A DNA stretch of 64,000 nt from Thalassotalea crassostreae (lineage in GTDB: Bacteria; Pseudomonadota; Gammaproteobacteria; Enterobacterales; Alteromonadaceae), in NCBI RefSeq assembly GCF_001831495.1, contig NZ_CP017689.1, forward strand, positions 3,410,001-3,474,000, in the 5' to 3' direction. A model generated the notes under the pieces. It had not been told where the DNA came from. It was given only the letters and a program-made list of their open reading frames with translations, and ran no database searches. The position numbers were made by a program, and so were the translations under genes. Shown here one piece after another: positions 19,589-30,165 of this stretch. How positions within the stretch are numbered: position 1 is the stretch's first letter; each line of letters starts with the position of its first letter.

Positions 19589-20497
19589 ATGACTCAATCG
19601 AATGAAAACAAAAGCGGTGTAATAAACGCAATTTCGGCCTATTCAATGTGGGGGCTAGCGCCGCTATATTTCAAATTATTGGAAAATGTATCTGCGCCTG
19701 AAATCTTAGTGCATCGCATTATTTGGTCATTTATTTTATTGATTGTTGTCGTTGTCGCCATGGGTCATTGGCGCAAGGTTCAAAAAATAATTGTGCACCC
19801 TAAAACAATCGCCTGGCTATTGCTAACCTCGTTTGTTTTAGCAATTAATTGGCTGATATTTATTTGGGCAATCAATAACAATCACATTCTTGAAGCTAGT
19901 CTTGGTTATTTTATTAATCCTTTATTCTCTGTTGCGCTTGGCATGTTGTTTCTAGGAGAACGGTTGCGAAAATGGCAATTAATTGCCGTATTACTAGCAT
20001 TGGTAGGCGTGATCATTCAGTTGGTAAGTCTTGGCAGCATTCCCATTATTGCACTTGGACTTGCAGGGTCGTTTGGTATCTATGGCTTGTTGCGCAAGAA
20101 GCTTATGGTTGAATCAGTACCAGGGTTACTGATTGAGTCAGCATTAATGCTACCACTTGCATTGCTTTACTGGTGGTTGTTTATGGATTCGCCAACGAGC
20201 GATATGATGGCCAACAGCAGCGAATTAAATATCACCTTGATAGCGGCTGGCATTGTCACAACTGCGCCGTTACTGTGCTTTACTGCAGCAGCAAAACGAT
20301 TATCGTTGGCGACACTGGGCTTCTTTCAATACCTCGGCCCATCATTAATGTTTGTACTAGCAATCGTACTCTTCAATGAAGCGTTAATTTTTGAAAAGCT
20401 ATTAACTTTTATTTTTATTTGGACAGCGATCGCTATATACAGCTGGGATTCGATTCGAAAACTTAAAAAACGTAAAGCAGACAAAGCCGCTACATAA
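19589..20497 (+). CDS. rarD: RarD-type EamA-family transporter
   Basis: A 302-residue ten-helix drug/metabolite transporter of the RarD subgroup: AISAYSMWGLAPLYFKLL and HRIIWSF at the start, and FFQYLGPSLMF with NEAL near the end are characteristic. Named after chloramphenicol sensitivity in Pseudomonas; true substrates are unclear. The stop codon lies inside a terminator hairpin. Confidence 0.9.
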   Translation: MTQSNENKSGVINAISAYSMWGLAPLYFKLLENVSAPEILVHRIIWSFILLIVVVVAMGHWRKVQKIIVHPKTIAWLLLTSFVLAINWLIFIWAINNNHILEASLGYFINPLFSVALGMLFLGERLRKWQLIAVLLALVGVIIQLVSLGSIPIIALGLAGSFGIYGLLRKKLMVESVPGLLIESALMLPLALLYWWLFMDSPTSDMMANSSELNITLIAAGIVTTAPLLCFTAAAKRLSLATLGFFQYLGPSLMFVLAIVLFNEALIFEKLLTFIFIWTAIAIYSWDSIRKLKKRKADKAAT

Positions 20498-20507
20498 CAG
20501 CGGCTTT
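20483..20507. terminator. Hairpin overlapping the rarD stop codon
   Basis: AAAGCCGCT and AGCGGCTTT form a perfect 9-bp stem with a 7-base loop that contains the rarD TAA (20495-20497). A-rich and T-rich flanks are short, so it probably serves both converging genes with moderate efficiency. Confidence 0.6.
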
Positions 20508-20523
20508 ACCAATGACATAATGG

Positions 20524-22428
20524 CTACAAGCCCTGCTGGTCGCTAATCCATTGATTAACGTTTTGCTCGAGAACATTCAGTGGTATTGAACCACTGCCTA
20601 AAACCATGTCATGAAAACTTCGAATATCAAACTTCTCCCCAAGAGAATTTTCGGCTTGTTCACGTAGCTCGATAATTTTTAGCTGCCCTATCTTATAGGC
20701 TAATGCTTGACCTGGCCAAGAAATATAGCGGTCAATTTCATTGGTAATATCTTCTTCTGATTTCGCTGCATTTGCTAAGAAATAGTCGATTGCTTGTTTG
20801 CGTGTCCAGCCTTTGTGATGCATCCCAGTATCGACAACCAGGCGCACTGCGCGCCACATATCATAGGTAAGCTGACCAAAACGAGAGTATGGGTCTGTGT
20901 ACAATCCCATATCGTACCCTAAACGCTCGCTGTACAAACCCCAACCTTCGGTAAACACAGTAAAATCTAAATAGCGACGAAAACTTGGTAAGTCACCCAA
21001 CTCCATTTGCAACGCTACTTGTAAATGATGACCTGGAACGGCTTCATGAACACTTAAAACTTCCATTTCATACTTCGGCCTAGTTTCAGGTTGGTATAGA
21101 TTTACATAGTAATGACCTGCTCGGGTGCCATCGGCAGCCGGAGGAAAATAGTACGCCGTAGTGGTATCTGGCGCTATAGAATCAGGGATTGGAATTACTC
21201 CGTATGGCATACGCGGTAACTTGCCAAATAACTTCGGCAGTTGTGGATCAAGTCGTTTACTAATGGCCTGATAACCTTCTAGCAATTCTTCCGATGTTTG
21301 ATAATAAAACTGTGGGTCTGTTCGTAAGAAGTGTAAAAACTCTTCAAAGCTACCATCAAAGTTGACCTCTTGAATAACCTTTTCCATTTCAGCTCTATTT
21401 CGAGCAACTTCCTTAAGCCCGATTTCATGGATCTCGTCAGCGGTTAGCGATGTGGTCGTGTAAAATTGAATTAAATGTTGATAATAATCTTTACCATTGG
21501 TTAAGCCCCATACTCCGGCGGTATCCCGACAAGCCGGTAAATATTCATCGTTCATAAAATCATATAGCTTTTGATAGGCTGGCGTTATCTTATTGGCAAT
21601 GACCTCCAAAGCCTTTTCAGATAATTGCGCTTGCTGTTGTTCAGTTAGACTGTCAGGAAATGACGTAAATTTATTATAATAAAGACTATCAGCGGGGTTG
21701 TTGACTAACAGTTGCTGAATCTGCGCAGGTATTCGCGAAATAGTAATCTTAGGTGGCAATATGCCCTGCTCTATCCCCTGCCTCATTAAACTAATGTTTT
21801 GCTCAATTAGGACGGGTAAAGCCTCTAAACGTTGCAGCCAGTCGGCAAAGTCCTGATATGTGGTTGAAGGAAAAAAGCTTGCGTATTGATAAACTGTGTG
21901 AACACCTTCTAATTGATTAATTGGCATTAAATGCGCTGAATATTTATATTTTTCAATATTCGATTGAGTTTGCCACTTAAACAGATCGTAGTTCGTTTTA
22001 TCAGTGCTATTTAGCATTTTTTCGTCAATAGTCGCGAGTTTTTCTAAAACGGCCTTATCCTGTTGATGCGCCACATTCATTGCTTCAATAGACATATCAG
22101 TCCACTTTTGGTTGTAGCGTTTATCTCCTAAATAAGAAGCCATTTCTGGCACTTGCTTCATAAATCTCTGCCAATCTTCATCAATGATGCTATAAAGCTT
22201 TTCTGATTCCAGTTGAGATTCTGATGTCGACAATGATCTTTTATCCGAGTCAGGTGCCGATGAGCCATTATGCGATTGAGAACAACTAGACAAAACCACC
22301 ATAGCGACGACAACTAATAGCATTGTGATAATAGATGAGATTATTTTCGGCTTGCCCTGGCTACTAATTAATAGGTTACTATTTAATTGGCCACTAAAAA
22401 GTGGCGCATTGGTATGATTTTCTTTCAC
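20524..22428 (-). CDS. DUF885-family lipoprotein, putative zinc peptidase
   Basis: A 634-residue DUF885 protein. The HEAVPGHHLQ motif and the following TEGWGLYSERL segment are the family's metallopeptidase-like signature (HExxxH plus a downstream Glu). A hydrophobic stretch ending LSSC (Cys49) is a lipobox, so it should be a periplasmic lipoprotein. The signal is unusually late: the annotated GTG start gives ~28 polar residues before the membrane segment. Substrate unknown. Confidence 0.85.
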   Translation of the reverse strand: MKENHTNAPLFSGQLNSNLLISSQGKPKIISSIITMLLVVVAMVVLSSCSQSHNGSSAPDSDKRSLSTSESQLESEKLYSIIDEDWQRFMKQVPEMASYLGDKRYNQKWTDMSIEAMNVAHQQDKAVLEKLATIDEKMLNSTDKTNYDLFKWQTQSNIEKYKYSAHLMPINQLEGVHTVYQYASFFPSTTYQDFADWLQRLEALPVLIEQNISLMRQGIEQGILPPKITISRIPAQIQQLLVNNPADSLYYNKFTSFPDSLTEQQQAQLSEKALEVIANKITPAYQKLYDFMNDEYLPACRDTAGVWGLTNGKDYYQHLIQFYTTTSLTADEIHEIGLKEVARNRAEMEKVIQEVNFDGSFEEFLHFLRTDPQFYYQTSEELLEGYQAISKRLDPQLPKLFGKLPRMPYGVIPIPDSIAPDTTTAYYFPPAADGTRAGHYYVNLYQPETRPKYEMEVLSVHEAVPGHHLQVALQMELGDLPSFRRYLDFTVFTEGWGLYSERLGYDMGLYTDPYSRFGQLTYDMWRAVRLVVDTGMHHKGWTRKQAIDYFLANAAKSEEDITNEIDRYISWPGQALAYKIGQLKIIELREQAENSLGEKFDIRSFHDMVLGSGSIPLNVLEQNVNQWISDQQGL

Positions 22429-22609
22429 TTTACTATTCTTTTTTTAAGTTCGAAGAACAAAGCATAGTCTATAAAAATAAAAGCAGCCAAAATCGACAGT
22501 GTTGATTTAGCACGTCATAAGCACCATGTTTGGCAGTTAGTTTTATCTACTTTTCAGAATGTAGAAAAAGCTGTTAATCTATTAATACAAATAACTAACT
22601 TTCGCGCTT

Positions 22610-23878
22610 ATGCTGCAAAACACATTTCGCAATTTTTTTAATAACCATGAACAGTACCGTTGGCGTATAGCGTTGGTGCTATTTGGTACTGTGTTAGTGG
22701 GATATTTCGATCGGTTAAACATCTCTTTTGCAATCCCTTTGATGGCCAGTGAATATAACTGGAATGAACAACAAGTTCGCGATAACGGTTCGTTATTAAT
22801 GGGTATTTTCTATTTAGGCTACGGCTTTTCCAATATATTTCTTACTCCCATTGCCGCTAAATTTGGCCCTAGAAAAAGCCTTATAGCAATCATGATACTT
22901 TGGTCTTTTTTTACTGCTATTGGCGCCTGGGTAAGTCAATTTATGATGATATTCATTGCCAGCCGCATATTACTTGGTGTCAGCCAAGGCGTGCACTTTC
23001 CGATGATGGCGCAATTAACTAAAAATTGGTTTCCGTTAGCCGAGCGGGCAAAAGCAAATAGCGTATGGATAAGTGGTGCTTTTGTAGCAGTTCTATGTGC
23101 GCCAATAATCCTAGTGCCAATGATGGCTTCTTACGGCTGGCGCTCAGGCTTTATTGTTCTGGCGATGTTTGGCTTATTTATTTCACTGCCTTTGGTTTAT
23201 ACCTTTATCCAAGATACTCCTAATCGCCACAAAGGTGTCAGTCAAAATGAAATCGAACTAATACAAAAAAGTGGTGAGCAAGAACAGCAACTGACTGGTG
23301 CCACCGATAGCTTATCACTCCTCGTGACAAGCCCAAGCTTTTTATTGCTGACTGCTATTGGTATTTTCAATAACATCGTCGCCATTGGTGTTTCCAGTTG
23401 GATCCCAACATATTTCATCACTCAAAAAAGCATTCCTTTTGCAGATATTGCTTGGTTAGTATCTTTGCCCTACGTATTTTCTTTGATTGGCATCGCCATA
23501 TGGTCGTATCTAGGAGACAAGCATAATGCACGCGCCTTAATCGCTGGGCTAGGCTATTTAGCTTGTGCATTAATGCTGTATTTAGCTCTGAATGCGAATA
23601 TTCTATGGATAATTGCGATTCTTTTTTCCACTGCCATACTTTTTATCGCGTCTTTTAATGCCTGTGAATATGCCATCATTCAACGTTTGTTGCCAAAGGA
23701 AAAAGTAGCGACCGGCACTGGCGTATATAATGGTATTACAACTATGGTTGGTGGAGGTTTAGGTCCACTTGTTGTATCACCTATAATAGGTGATGGTGAT
23801 GGCACTTGGGTTATCTCTGCCATTTGCATCGTTAATGCATTAATGCTGTTCAGCGTTTATAGAACGGTAAAATACTAA
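22610..23878 (+). CDS. MFS transporter (ACS-like anion/organic acid family)
   Basis: 422 residues with twelve predicted helices. FDRLNISFAIPLM in helix 1, GPRKSL after helix 2 and SRILLGVSQGVHFP in helix 4 resemble the anion:cation symporter group (hexuronate, glucarate and similar organic acid importers). It precedes the penicillin acylase-family gene by 12 bp, suggesting that the hydrolase product and the transported compound are related. Substrate cannot be assigned. Confidence 0.85.
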   Translation: MLQNTFRNFFNNHEQYRWRIALVLFGTVLVGYFDRLNISFAIPLMASEYNWNEQQVRDNGSLLMGIFYLGYGFSNIFLTPIAAKFGPRKSLIAIMILWSFFTAIGAWVSQFMMIFIASRILLGVSQGVHFPMMAQLTKNWFPLAERAKANSVWISGAFVAVLCAPIILVPMMASYGWRSGFIVLAMFGLFISLPLVYTFIQDTPNRHKGVSQNEIELIQKSGEQEQQLTGATDSLSLLVTSPSFLLLTAIGIFNNIVAIGVSSWIPTYFITQKSIPFADIAWLVSLPYVFSLIGIAIWSYLGDKHNARALIAGLGYLACALMLYLALNANILWIIAILFSTAILFIASFNACEYAIIQRLLPKEKVATGTGVYNGITTMVGGGLGPLVVSPIIGDGDGTWVISAICIVNALMLFSVYRTVKY

Positions 23879-23890
23879 TTTGAGGTCATT

Positions 23891-26332
23891 GTGAAAACTT
23901 TATCTTCGATTATATTGGCAATTATTGCCGCGTTTTTCGTTGTTTTATTTTGGCTAGTATATGCTTCTCTAGCGCCGCTAGAAGGAGAAGTCGTGATTGA
24001 CGATATAGATCACGATATAGAAATAGTTTACGACCAATATCAACGGCCCTTTGTCAATGCCAACTCGCTAGATGATGCGCTTTATGCGCAAGGATATTTG
24101 CATGGCAGTCACCGCTTGTGGCAAATGGAATTATTCCGCAAGGCTGCACAAGGACAGCTAAGTACAGTATTTGGCCAGTCTTTGCTTGAAACTGATAAAG
24201 AACTATGGCGAATTGGCGTTCCTACCCTTGCCAATACGTTATTCAATACAGCATCAAAGCAAAATAGACACCATATTTCTCGCTATGTATCGGGTATCAA
24301 CAAAGCGATAGAAAGCTATAGCGTTGCCCCTGTTGAATTTTTGCTATTAGACAATAAAGTTGCCCCCTGGACAGCAAAAGATGTATACGCCGTTGGTGCG
24401 CTGTTAGCGTTTCAAACAGCCAACAATCACGAAAAAGAGTTAATTCGTCTTGCCTTGCAACAGCAGTTAGATGTTGAATTAGCCAAAGTTTTTCTTCCTC
24501 ATGATGAACAACCGAGCGAAGAACAAAGAAGCGAAGAAGTGTTAACGGCAGTTAGCCACCGTAATGATTTAATCAAAAAGCAAAACAATAAGCAGAACAA
24601 AAGCTTATACAGCAAAGACATTGTCGCGGTAATAGACAGTCTTGAACGCACCAATTCCAGTTACAACTCAAATATGCCAAGGCTAGCTTTTGGCTCGAAC
24701 AGCTTTGTTGTTAGTAGTGAAAAAAGCGCTTCTAAAAATGCTCTTTTTGCATTTGATTCGCACGATAATCTAGGATTACCAAACCTATATTATGAGCTAC
24801 ATATGTTCTTTGAACATGAACAAGCCCCAAGACAAATACGCGGATGGTCAATTGCCGGTATGCCGGGAGTGATTAACGGTTATAACGAGTCCATCGCCTG
24901 GGGCTTCACTAATATTGGAGACACTCAAGATCTGTTTTTAGAAACGGCTCATCCTACAGAGCCTCATACTTTTAAAGACGGTGATAATTGGTATAAAGCG
25001 ACGACTACAACAGTCGATATAGCGGTTAAAGGCAGTACTAAAAAACAGCAACTCACTTTAGTTACCACTAAAAACGGCGTACTCATTTCAGAAAATCCTG
25101 CGATATCTTTACGTTGGACGATACAAGATATTGGCGACAAAAATATCGATGCAATTTTGGCATTAAACTTAGCTCGAAATTGGACCGAATTTAATCACGC
25201 AAGTAATTTAATCGCAGCGCCAACACTAAATGTAAGTTATGCAGATAACGAAGGTAATATTGGTCTAAGAACCGTTGGATTATTGCCGATCCGAGGAGTA
25301 GGTAAAGGACTAGTCCCAGTGGATGGTTCAATACAGAAAAATCGATGGAAAGGAATTGTCGCAGATAAAGATATGCCACGGTTATTTAATCCTGACTCAG
25401 GCTTTATTGCGGCTGCCAATGCTAACCAAAACGCCCCTAAAAGTGGTGTTTTGATATCCGCCGATAATGCCCCAGCATACCGTTTTAACCGCATTAGCCA
25501 AGTGTTATCGAAGCCGTCTTTGTTGACCATTGACGACCTACAAAACCTACAAAATGATTGGTACGATCAACAAGCGGCTAAGTTGCTGCCAGTCATGTTA
25601 GCAGAGCTCAACAGCAAAAATGCTGTCAGCGTAGAGGTGCAGAAAATCGTCGTCGACTGGTTGCAACAACCGATTGCTGATGAATACAGTCAAGGCGCAT
25701 TAATCTATCAACTTTGGTACAAAAATTTAGCCCAAATCTTGTTTTCGAGCAAACTGGAAAAGCCATTACTAAATAAAGTCTTGTCACAAAAATATTTGGT
25801 TAATCATGCTCTCGATTATCTATTGCTAGATGATATTGAAAACCCATGGTGGCAACATCAACGGTCAAAATTTATTACTGAGGCGTTTGACTTAACCATG
25901 AAACAGTTGACTAAACTAATCTCTGAAAACACGGGCCGATGGTATTTAGCAAAACTTCATACAGTACAATTACAGCATGAAATTGCCAAAGAAATTGAAG
26001 AGTTGGAAATACTACTTAACAGTAATAAGTACGCCACTGGTGGCTCGACTAATACGGTAGGTAACACCAGTTACAAATACAACGATTCGTTAGCCGTTAC
26101 ACATGGTGCAACCCTGAGAGTAACGGCTGAATTAGCAAAGGAAATTTCGGTAAATTCTGTTATCTCCGGTGGGCAATCGGGACATCCATTATCGCCAAAT
26201 TACGAGGACCAGTTTTCTCTTTGGCTAGATAAAGAGTTATTAAAAGTTCCGTTAAATTCTGCGAAAATAGAGAAAAGTTCGGGAAAAACAATATTAAAAC
26301 GTAAAACTCCGCCAACTAATGTCATCAACTAA
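23891..26332 (+). CDS. Penicillin acylase-family Ntn-hydrolase precursor
   Basis: 813 residues. A signal anchor (~1-28) is followed by an alpha-subunit region, spacer, and a beta subunit beginning at Ser269 in AFGSNSFVVS, the expected autocatalytic cleavage site and N-terminal nucleophile. GWSIAGMPGVINGYN and AWGFTNIGDTQDLF are conserved beta-subunit blocks. Family members hydrolyse amides such as N-acyl-homoserine lactones, penicillins or acylated amino compounds in the periplasm. The start is GTG behind GAGGT. It forms a tight pair with the upstream MFS gene. Confidence 0.9.
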   Translation: MKTLSSIILAIIAAFFVVLFWLVYASLAPLEGEVVIDDIDHDIEIVYDQYQRPFVNANSLDDALYAQGYLHGSHRLWQMELFRKAAQGQLSTVFGQSLLETDKELWRIGVPTLANTLFNTASKQNRHHISRYVSGINKAIESYSVAPVEFLLLDNKVAPWTAKDVYAVGALLAFQTANNHEKELIRLALQQQLDVELAKVFLPHDEQPSEEQRSEEVLTAVSHRNDLIKKQNNKQNKSLYSKDIVAVIDSLERTNSSYNSNMPRLAFGSNSFVVSSEKSASKNALFAFDSHDNLGLPNLYYELHMFFEHEQAPRQIRGWSIAGMPGVINGYNESIAWGFTNIGDTQDLFLETAHPTEPHTFKDGDNWYKATTTTVDIAVKGSTKKQQLTLVTTKNGVLISENPAISLRWTIQDIGDKNIDAILALNLARNWTEFNHASNLIAAPTLNVSYADNEGNIGLRTVGLLPIRGVGKGLVPVDGSIQKNRWKGIVADKDMPRLFNPDSGFIAAANANQNAPKSGVLISADNAPAYRFNRISQVLSKPSLLTIDDLQNLQNDWYDQQAAKLLPVMLAELNSKNAVSVEVQKIVVDWLQQPIADEYSQGALIYQLWYKNLAQILFSSKLEKPLLNKVLSQKYLVNHALDYLLLDDIENPWWQHQRSKFITEAFDLTMKQLTKLISENTGRWYLAKLHTVQLQHEIAKEIEELEILLNSNKYATGGSTNTVGNTSYKYNDSLAVTHGATLRVTAELAKEISVNSVISGGQSGHPLSPNYEDQFSLWLDKELLKVPLNSAKIEKSSGKTILKRKTPPTNVIN

Positions 26333-26396
26333 TGCCGACGACACTAAGTGATGTTGAGTTACATTATTTGTATTTAATAACGGTTTGAAATTACTA

Positions 26397-28568
26397 TTAA
26401 ATTGCTTCGAGCCGTGCATAAGCAACAACTAACCATTTAGTGCCGTGATCTGCAAAATTCACTTGCACACGACTTTGTGCGCCCGTGCCTTCAAAGTTTA
26501 ATACCACGCCATCACCAAACTTACTGTGTCGCACTTGTTGTCCTAATTTGAAGCCAGTATTTTCAAAGGTTTCCATGGTAATAGTATTGCTGAAACGTCC
26601 GGTAGTTTTCGGTTTTGATACTTGGTTGCGCATACGGATTTCATCAATGTATTGATCTGGGATTTCTTTTAAAAAGCGAGATTGACGATGATATTTCTCT
26701 TGACCATATACGCGACGTGATTCTGCATGAGTCATATATAGCTTTTGCATCGCCCTGGTCATGCCGACATAACATAAGCGGCGCTCTTCTTCTAAACGAA
26801 CAATATCTTCGGCTGATTGTTGCGACGGGAACATTCCCTCTTCCATCCCCACCATAAACACTAATGGAAACTCTAAGCCTTTGGCAGAATGCAGTGTCAT
26901 TAATTGCACCGCGGCTTCATATTCATCGGCCTGAGAATCACCTGACTCCAATGCCGCATGAGTCAAAAATGCCGTTAACGGCGTCAACTCTTCTTCCGCT
27001 TCAGGGTCAACTTCAAAAGTAGAACAGGCAGTAACAAGTTCGTTTAAGTTCTCTATTCGAGCCGCTGCTCGCTCACCTTTTTCTGCTTGATACATCGCTT
27101 TCAAACCAGAGTTTACAATCACATGATTGGCTTGATTATCTAAGGTTAAGTCTTTTGCATCATCTTCTAATTGATTAATTAAATTAACAAAGGTGGTAAT
27201 GGTTTTAGCACTACGCCCGGTTAATTCATCATTTTTCAACATATGCACACAAGCATCCCATAACGTCGAGCCATGGCTACGAGCAGCGTCACGCACAATG
27301 CTTAATGTTTGGTTACCAATACCACGTGTCGGGGTGTTAATAATGCGCTCAAAAGATGCATCATCGTTACGGTTGTTAATAATTCTCAGATAAGCCAGGG
27401 CATCCTTGATTTCTTGGCGTTCGAAGAACTTTAAGCCGCCATAAATTCGATAAGGTAATTGTGCTTGTAGTAACGCTTCCTCTAATAAACGAGATTGCGC
27501 ATTTGAACGATACAGCAAGGCAACATCATCAAGTGAGTTACCATCATCAAGCCACTGCTTAATTTTATCGCCAATAAAGCGAGCTTCATCAATTTCATTA
27601 AACGCGGTATAAACAGAAATGGTTTCGCCGGCTTTATCGTCGGTCCATAAATCTTTACCAAGACGATTATTGTTATTGCTAATCAATGAATTAGATGCGT
27701 TTAGAATATTGGATGTTGAACGATAATTTTGCTCAAGACGGATAGTTTCAGCGTCGAAGTCTTCAACAAATCGCTGAATATTTTCAATCTTTGCTCCACG
27801 CCAACCATAAATCGATTGGTCATCATCGCCAACGATCATGATGTTGCCGTGCTTTTTACCTAGCAAGTTTAACCAAGCGTACTGAATCGCATTGGTATCT
27901 TGAAATTCATCCACCAAAATACGAGAAAATCGACGTTGATAGTGTTCGAGTAACACTGGATTATTTAACCATAATTCGTGCGCTCTTAATAACAACTCGG
28001 CAAAGTCTACTAAGCCAGCTCGATCACAGGTTTCTTGATAAGTTTGATAGATTTTTACGAACGTTTGCTCGGTTGGATCGAACTGCGCATCGATATGTTT
28101 CGGACGTAAGCCTTCATCTTTTTTGCCATTGATGTACCACATCGCCTGTTTTGCTGGCCATTTTTTTTCATCGAGCTGCAAACTGCGCACAACACGCTTA
28201 ACTAATCTAAGCTGATCATCAGAATCTAATACTTGGAAGGTTTGCGGTAAGTTCGCTTCTTGAAAGTGCATGCGTAACAACCGATGGGCTAACCCATGGA
28301 AAGTACCAACCCACATACCATGAACATTACTACCAACGGCTTGCTCTACTCGACCGCGCATTTCAGCGGCTGCTTTATTAGTAAACGTTACCGCTAATAC
28401 GCTGTGCGCTGACACTTGCTCAACTTGCACCAGCCAAGCAATTCGGTGCACTAGAACACGTGTTTTACCCGAACCAGCACCGGCTAAGACCAACATATTT
28501 TTTGCTGGCGCCGCTACTGCATCGCGTTGTTTATCATTTAAGCCGTCGAGTAATTCTGAAACATCCAT
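26397..28568 (-). CDS. uvrD: DNA helicase II
   Basis: A 723-residue superfamily 1A helicase: AGAGSGKT (29-36), TFTNKAAAEM, DEFQDTN, GDDDQSIYGWRGA, and a C-terminal Tudor-like segment (GQQVRHSKFGDGVVL). It works in nucleotide-excision and mismatch repair. In enterics it lies directly downstream of yigB; here two unrelated genes separate it from that operon. Confidence 0.97.
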   Translation of the reverse strand: MDVSELLDGLNDKQRDAVAAPAKNMLVLAGAGSGKTRVLVHRIAWLVQVEQVSAHSVLAVTFTNKAAAEMRGRVEQAVGSNVHGMWVGTFHGLAHRLLRMHFQEANLPQTFQVLDSDDQLRLVKRVVRSLQLDEKKWPAKQAMWYINGKKDEGLRPKHIDAQFDPTEQTFVKIYQTYQETCDRAGLVDFAELLLRAHELWLNNPVLLEHYQRRFSRILVDEFQDTNAIQYAWLNLLGKKHGNIMIVGDDDQSIYGWRGAKIENIQRFVEDFDAETIRLEQNYRSTSNILNASNSLISNNNNRLGKDLWTDDKAGETISVYTAFNEIDEARFIGDKIKQWLDDGNSLDDVALLYRSNAQSRLLEEALLQAQLPYRIYGGLKFFERQEIKDALAYLRIINNRNDDASFERIINTPTRGIGNQTLSIVRDAARSHGSTLWDACVHMLKNDELTGRSAKTITTFVNLINQLEDDAKDLTLDNQANHVIVNSGLKAMYQAEKGERAAARIENLNELVTACSTFEVDPEAEEELTPLTAFLTHAALESGDSQADEYEAAVQLMTLHSAKGLEFPLVFMVGMEEGMFPSQQSAEDIVRLEEERRLCYVGMTRAMQKLYMTHAESRRVYGQEKYHRQSRFLKEIPDQYIDEIRMRNQVSKPKTTGRFSNTITMETFENTGFKLGQQVRHSKFGDGVVLNFEGTGAQSRVQVNFADHGTKWLVVAYARLEAI

Positions 28569-28768
28569 TAGCGTTATTCTTGATCTTGAAAGTTAATGAT
28601 TGGCAAGTATATCAATAAAAATTAGCACTGTATGTAAAAACAGTTATATTTTGAGCCGCATTTTAAAATTTACTAAACCTTTACGCTAGGCTGACACTAC
28701 TTTTCGGTAAATTAGCTAAACTTTTTAACAATACAGTTTGTCTTTTTATTACTCGAGGGAACTGCATC

Positions 28769-30037
28769 ATGCGTCAATTAAAGAGTACCGATATTATACT
28801 TATATGTTGTCTTAGTTTTTTGCCAAGTTGTGATGAGCAAAGCAATACTGAGCAACCAGAGTTAATGATAATAAATACCGAGCAAACTGATGAAGCTAGC
28901 TCTGAAAATGGCTCAGAAAGTGACAACGATGAAGAGCAACAAATCAATTTACCTATTTCCTATTTTAACTATGCAGACATTGAATTACCCAGCTATTTAA
29001 ACTTACCCTCTGGAAATAACCGATTCATCACTATTGAACATGATAATACCCCGCAGAATAATCCAATAACTAATGCAGGAGCAACGTTAGGGCGCGTACT
29101 TTTTTACGACACTCAACTCAGCCTTAATCAAACAGTTAGCTGTGCATCATGTCACCGACAAGAACACGGATTTACCGACCAGAATAGATTAAGTATTGGT
29201 TTTGAAGACGGTTTAACCCGCCGCCACTCAATGAGTTTAACCAATGCACGTTTTTATCAGTCTGGTAAGTTTTTCTGGGACGAGCGGGCAGATTCACTAG
29301 AGCAACAAGTATTAATGCCAATCCAAGATATTGTCGAAATGGGGTTAACCCTTGAACAATTGGAATTAAGGATTCAACAACAGTCGTTTTATCCTGCACT
29401 ATTTAGCGACGCGTTTGGTGATAATTCGATAAACAGCGAATTAATCGCGAAGGCATTGGCTCAATTTATTCGGAGTATGGTGAGCACGGATACTAAATAC
29501 GATAGAGGCAGGGCAACAGCAAACAATTCCCGCGCAGATTTCGATAACTTCAGTGTCGATGAAAACATCGGAAAATCATTGTTTTTCAATGGAAAAAATG
29601 GAGCGCGTGCTTGTTCAGGGTGTCATAATGGCGACGCATTTATCGGCAACAGTATCGCAAATGATGGCGTCCGTAGTGCAGCAACGAACAATGGCTTAGA
29701 TATTGTTAGTAGTGAAGATCTAGGTATCTTTGAAAGCAGCAATTTAAATCGAGATATTGGTCGTTTTAAAGTGCCCTCTCTGAAAAATATTGCCGTTGGT
29801 GCGCCGTTTATGCATGATGGTCGTTTTAATACCTTAGAAGAAGTAGTGGAGCATTATAGTAGCGGCATAATGCCGCATATGAATTTAGACAATGGTTTGC
29901 TTGATGAGCAGGGTGAAGTGATAAATTATGACTTTACCGAGAGTGAAAAAATTAGTTTAGTGAGTTTTTTGAACACCCTAACCGATACCACCATTATTAC
30001 TCATGAAAAGTACAGCAACCCCTTTCTTCAACCTTAA
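28769..30037 (+). CDS. Dihaem cytochrome c peroxidase-family (CcpA/MauG) lipoprotein
   Basis: 422 residues with a lipobox FLPSC near residue 27 and an acidic linker (~35-65). Two haem c sites follow: CASCH (Cys125, Cys128, His129) and CSGCH (Cys282, Cys285, His286). FMHDGRF near the end supplies the distal Met region. Family members reduce hydrogen peroxide in the periplasm using cytochrome electrons, or modify proteins (MauG). Lipid anchoring is less common than soluble export. It interrupts the usual yigB-uvrD adjacency. Confidence 0.88.
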   Translation: MRQLKSTDIILICCLSFLPSCDEQSNTEQPELMIINTEQTDEASSENGSESDNDEEQQINLPISYFNYADIELPSYLNLPSGNNRFITIEHDNTPQNNPITNAGATLGRVLFYDTQLSLNQTVSCASCHRQEHGFTDQNRLSIGFEDGLTRRHSMSLTNARFYQSGKFFWDERADSLEQQVLMPIQDIVEMGLTLEQLELRIQQQSFYPALFSDAFGDNSINSELIAKALAQFIRSMVSTDTKYDRGRATANNSRADFDNFSVDENIGKSLFFNGKNGARACSGCHNGDAFIGNSIANDGVRSAATNNGLDIVSSEDLGIFESSNLNRDIGRFKVPSLKNIAVGAPFMHDGRFNTLEEVVEHYSSGIMPHMNLDNGLLDEQGEVINYDFTESEKISLVSFLNTLTDTTIITHEKYSNPFLQP

Positions 30038-30093
30038 TTCCAGATTTAGAATCTGGGCTAGAATTAGATAGTAATTTAAAAGCGAATAGAGAT

Positions 30094-30118
30094 AAAAAAG
30101 CGACTAGGTCGCTTTTTT
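30094..30118. terminator. Bidirectional intrinsic terminator
   Basis: A perfect 11-bp stem (AAAAAAGCGAC / GTCGCTTTTTT) with loop TAG lies between the converging peroxidase and S10 peptidase genes. Confidence 0.92.
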
Positions 30119-30165
30119 ATCTTTAACTAATGCGATAAACAAATTTCGCATCTTAGAGTCTTTAT

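Noticed and set aside
30040..30056. CCAGATT-TAG-AATCTGG hairpin after the peroxidase gene
   Set aside because: No T tract follows; the real terminator is the hairpin at 30094-30118.
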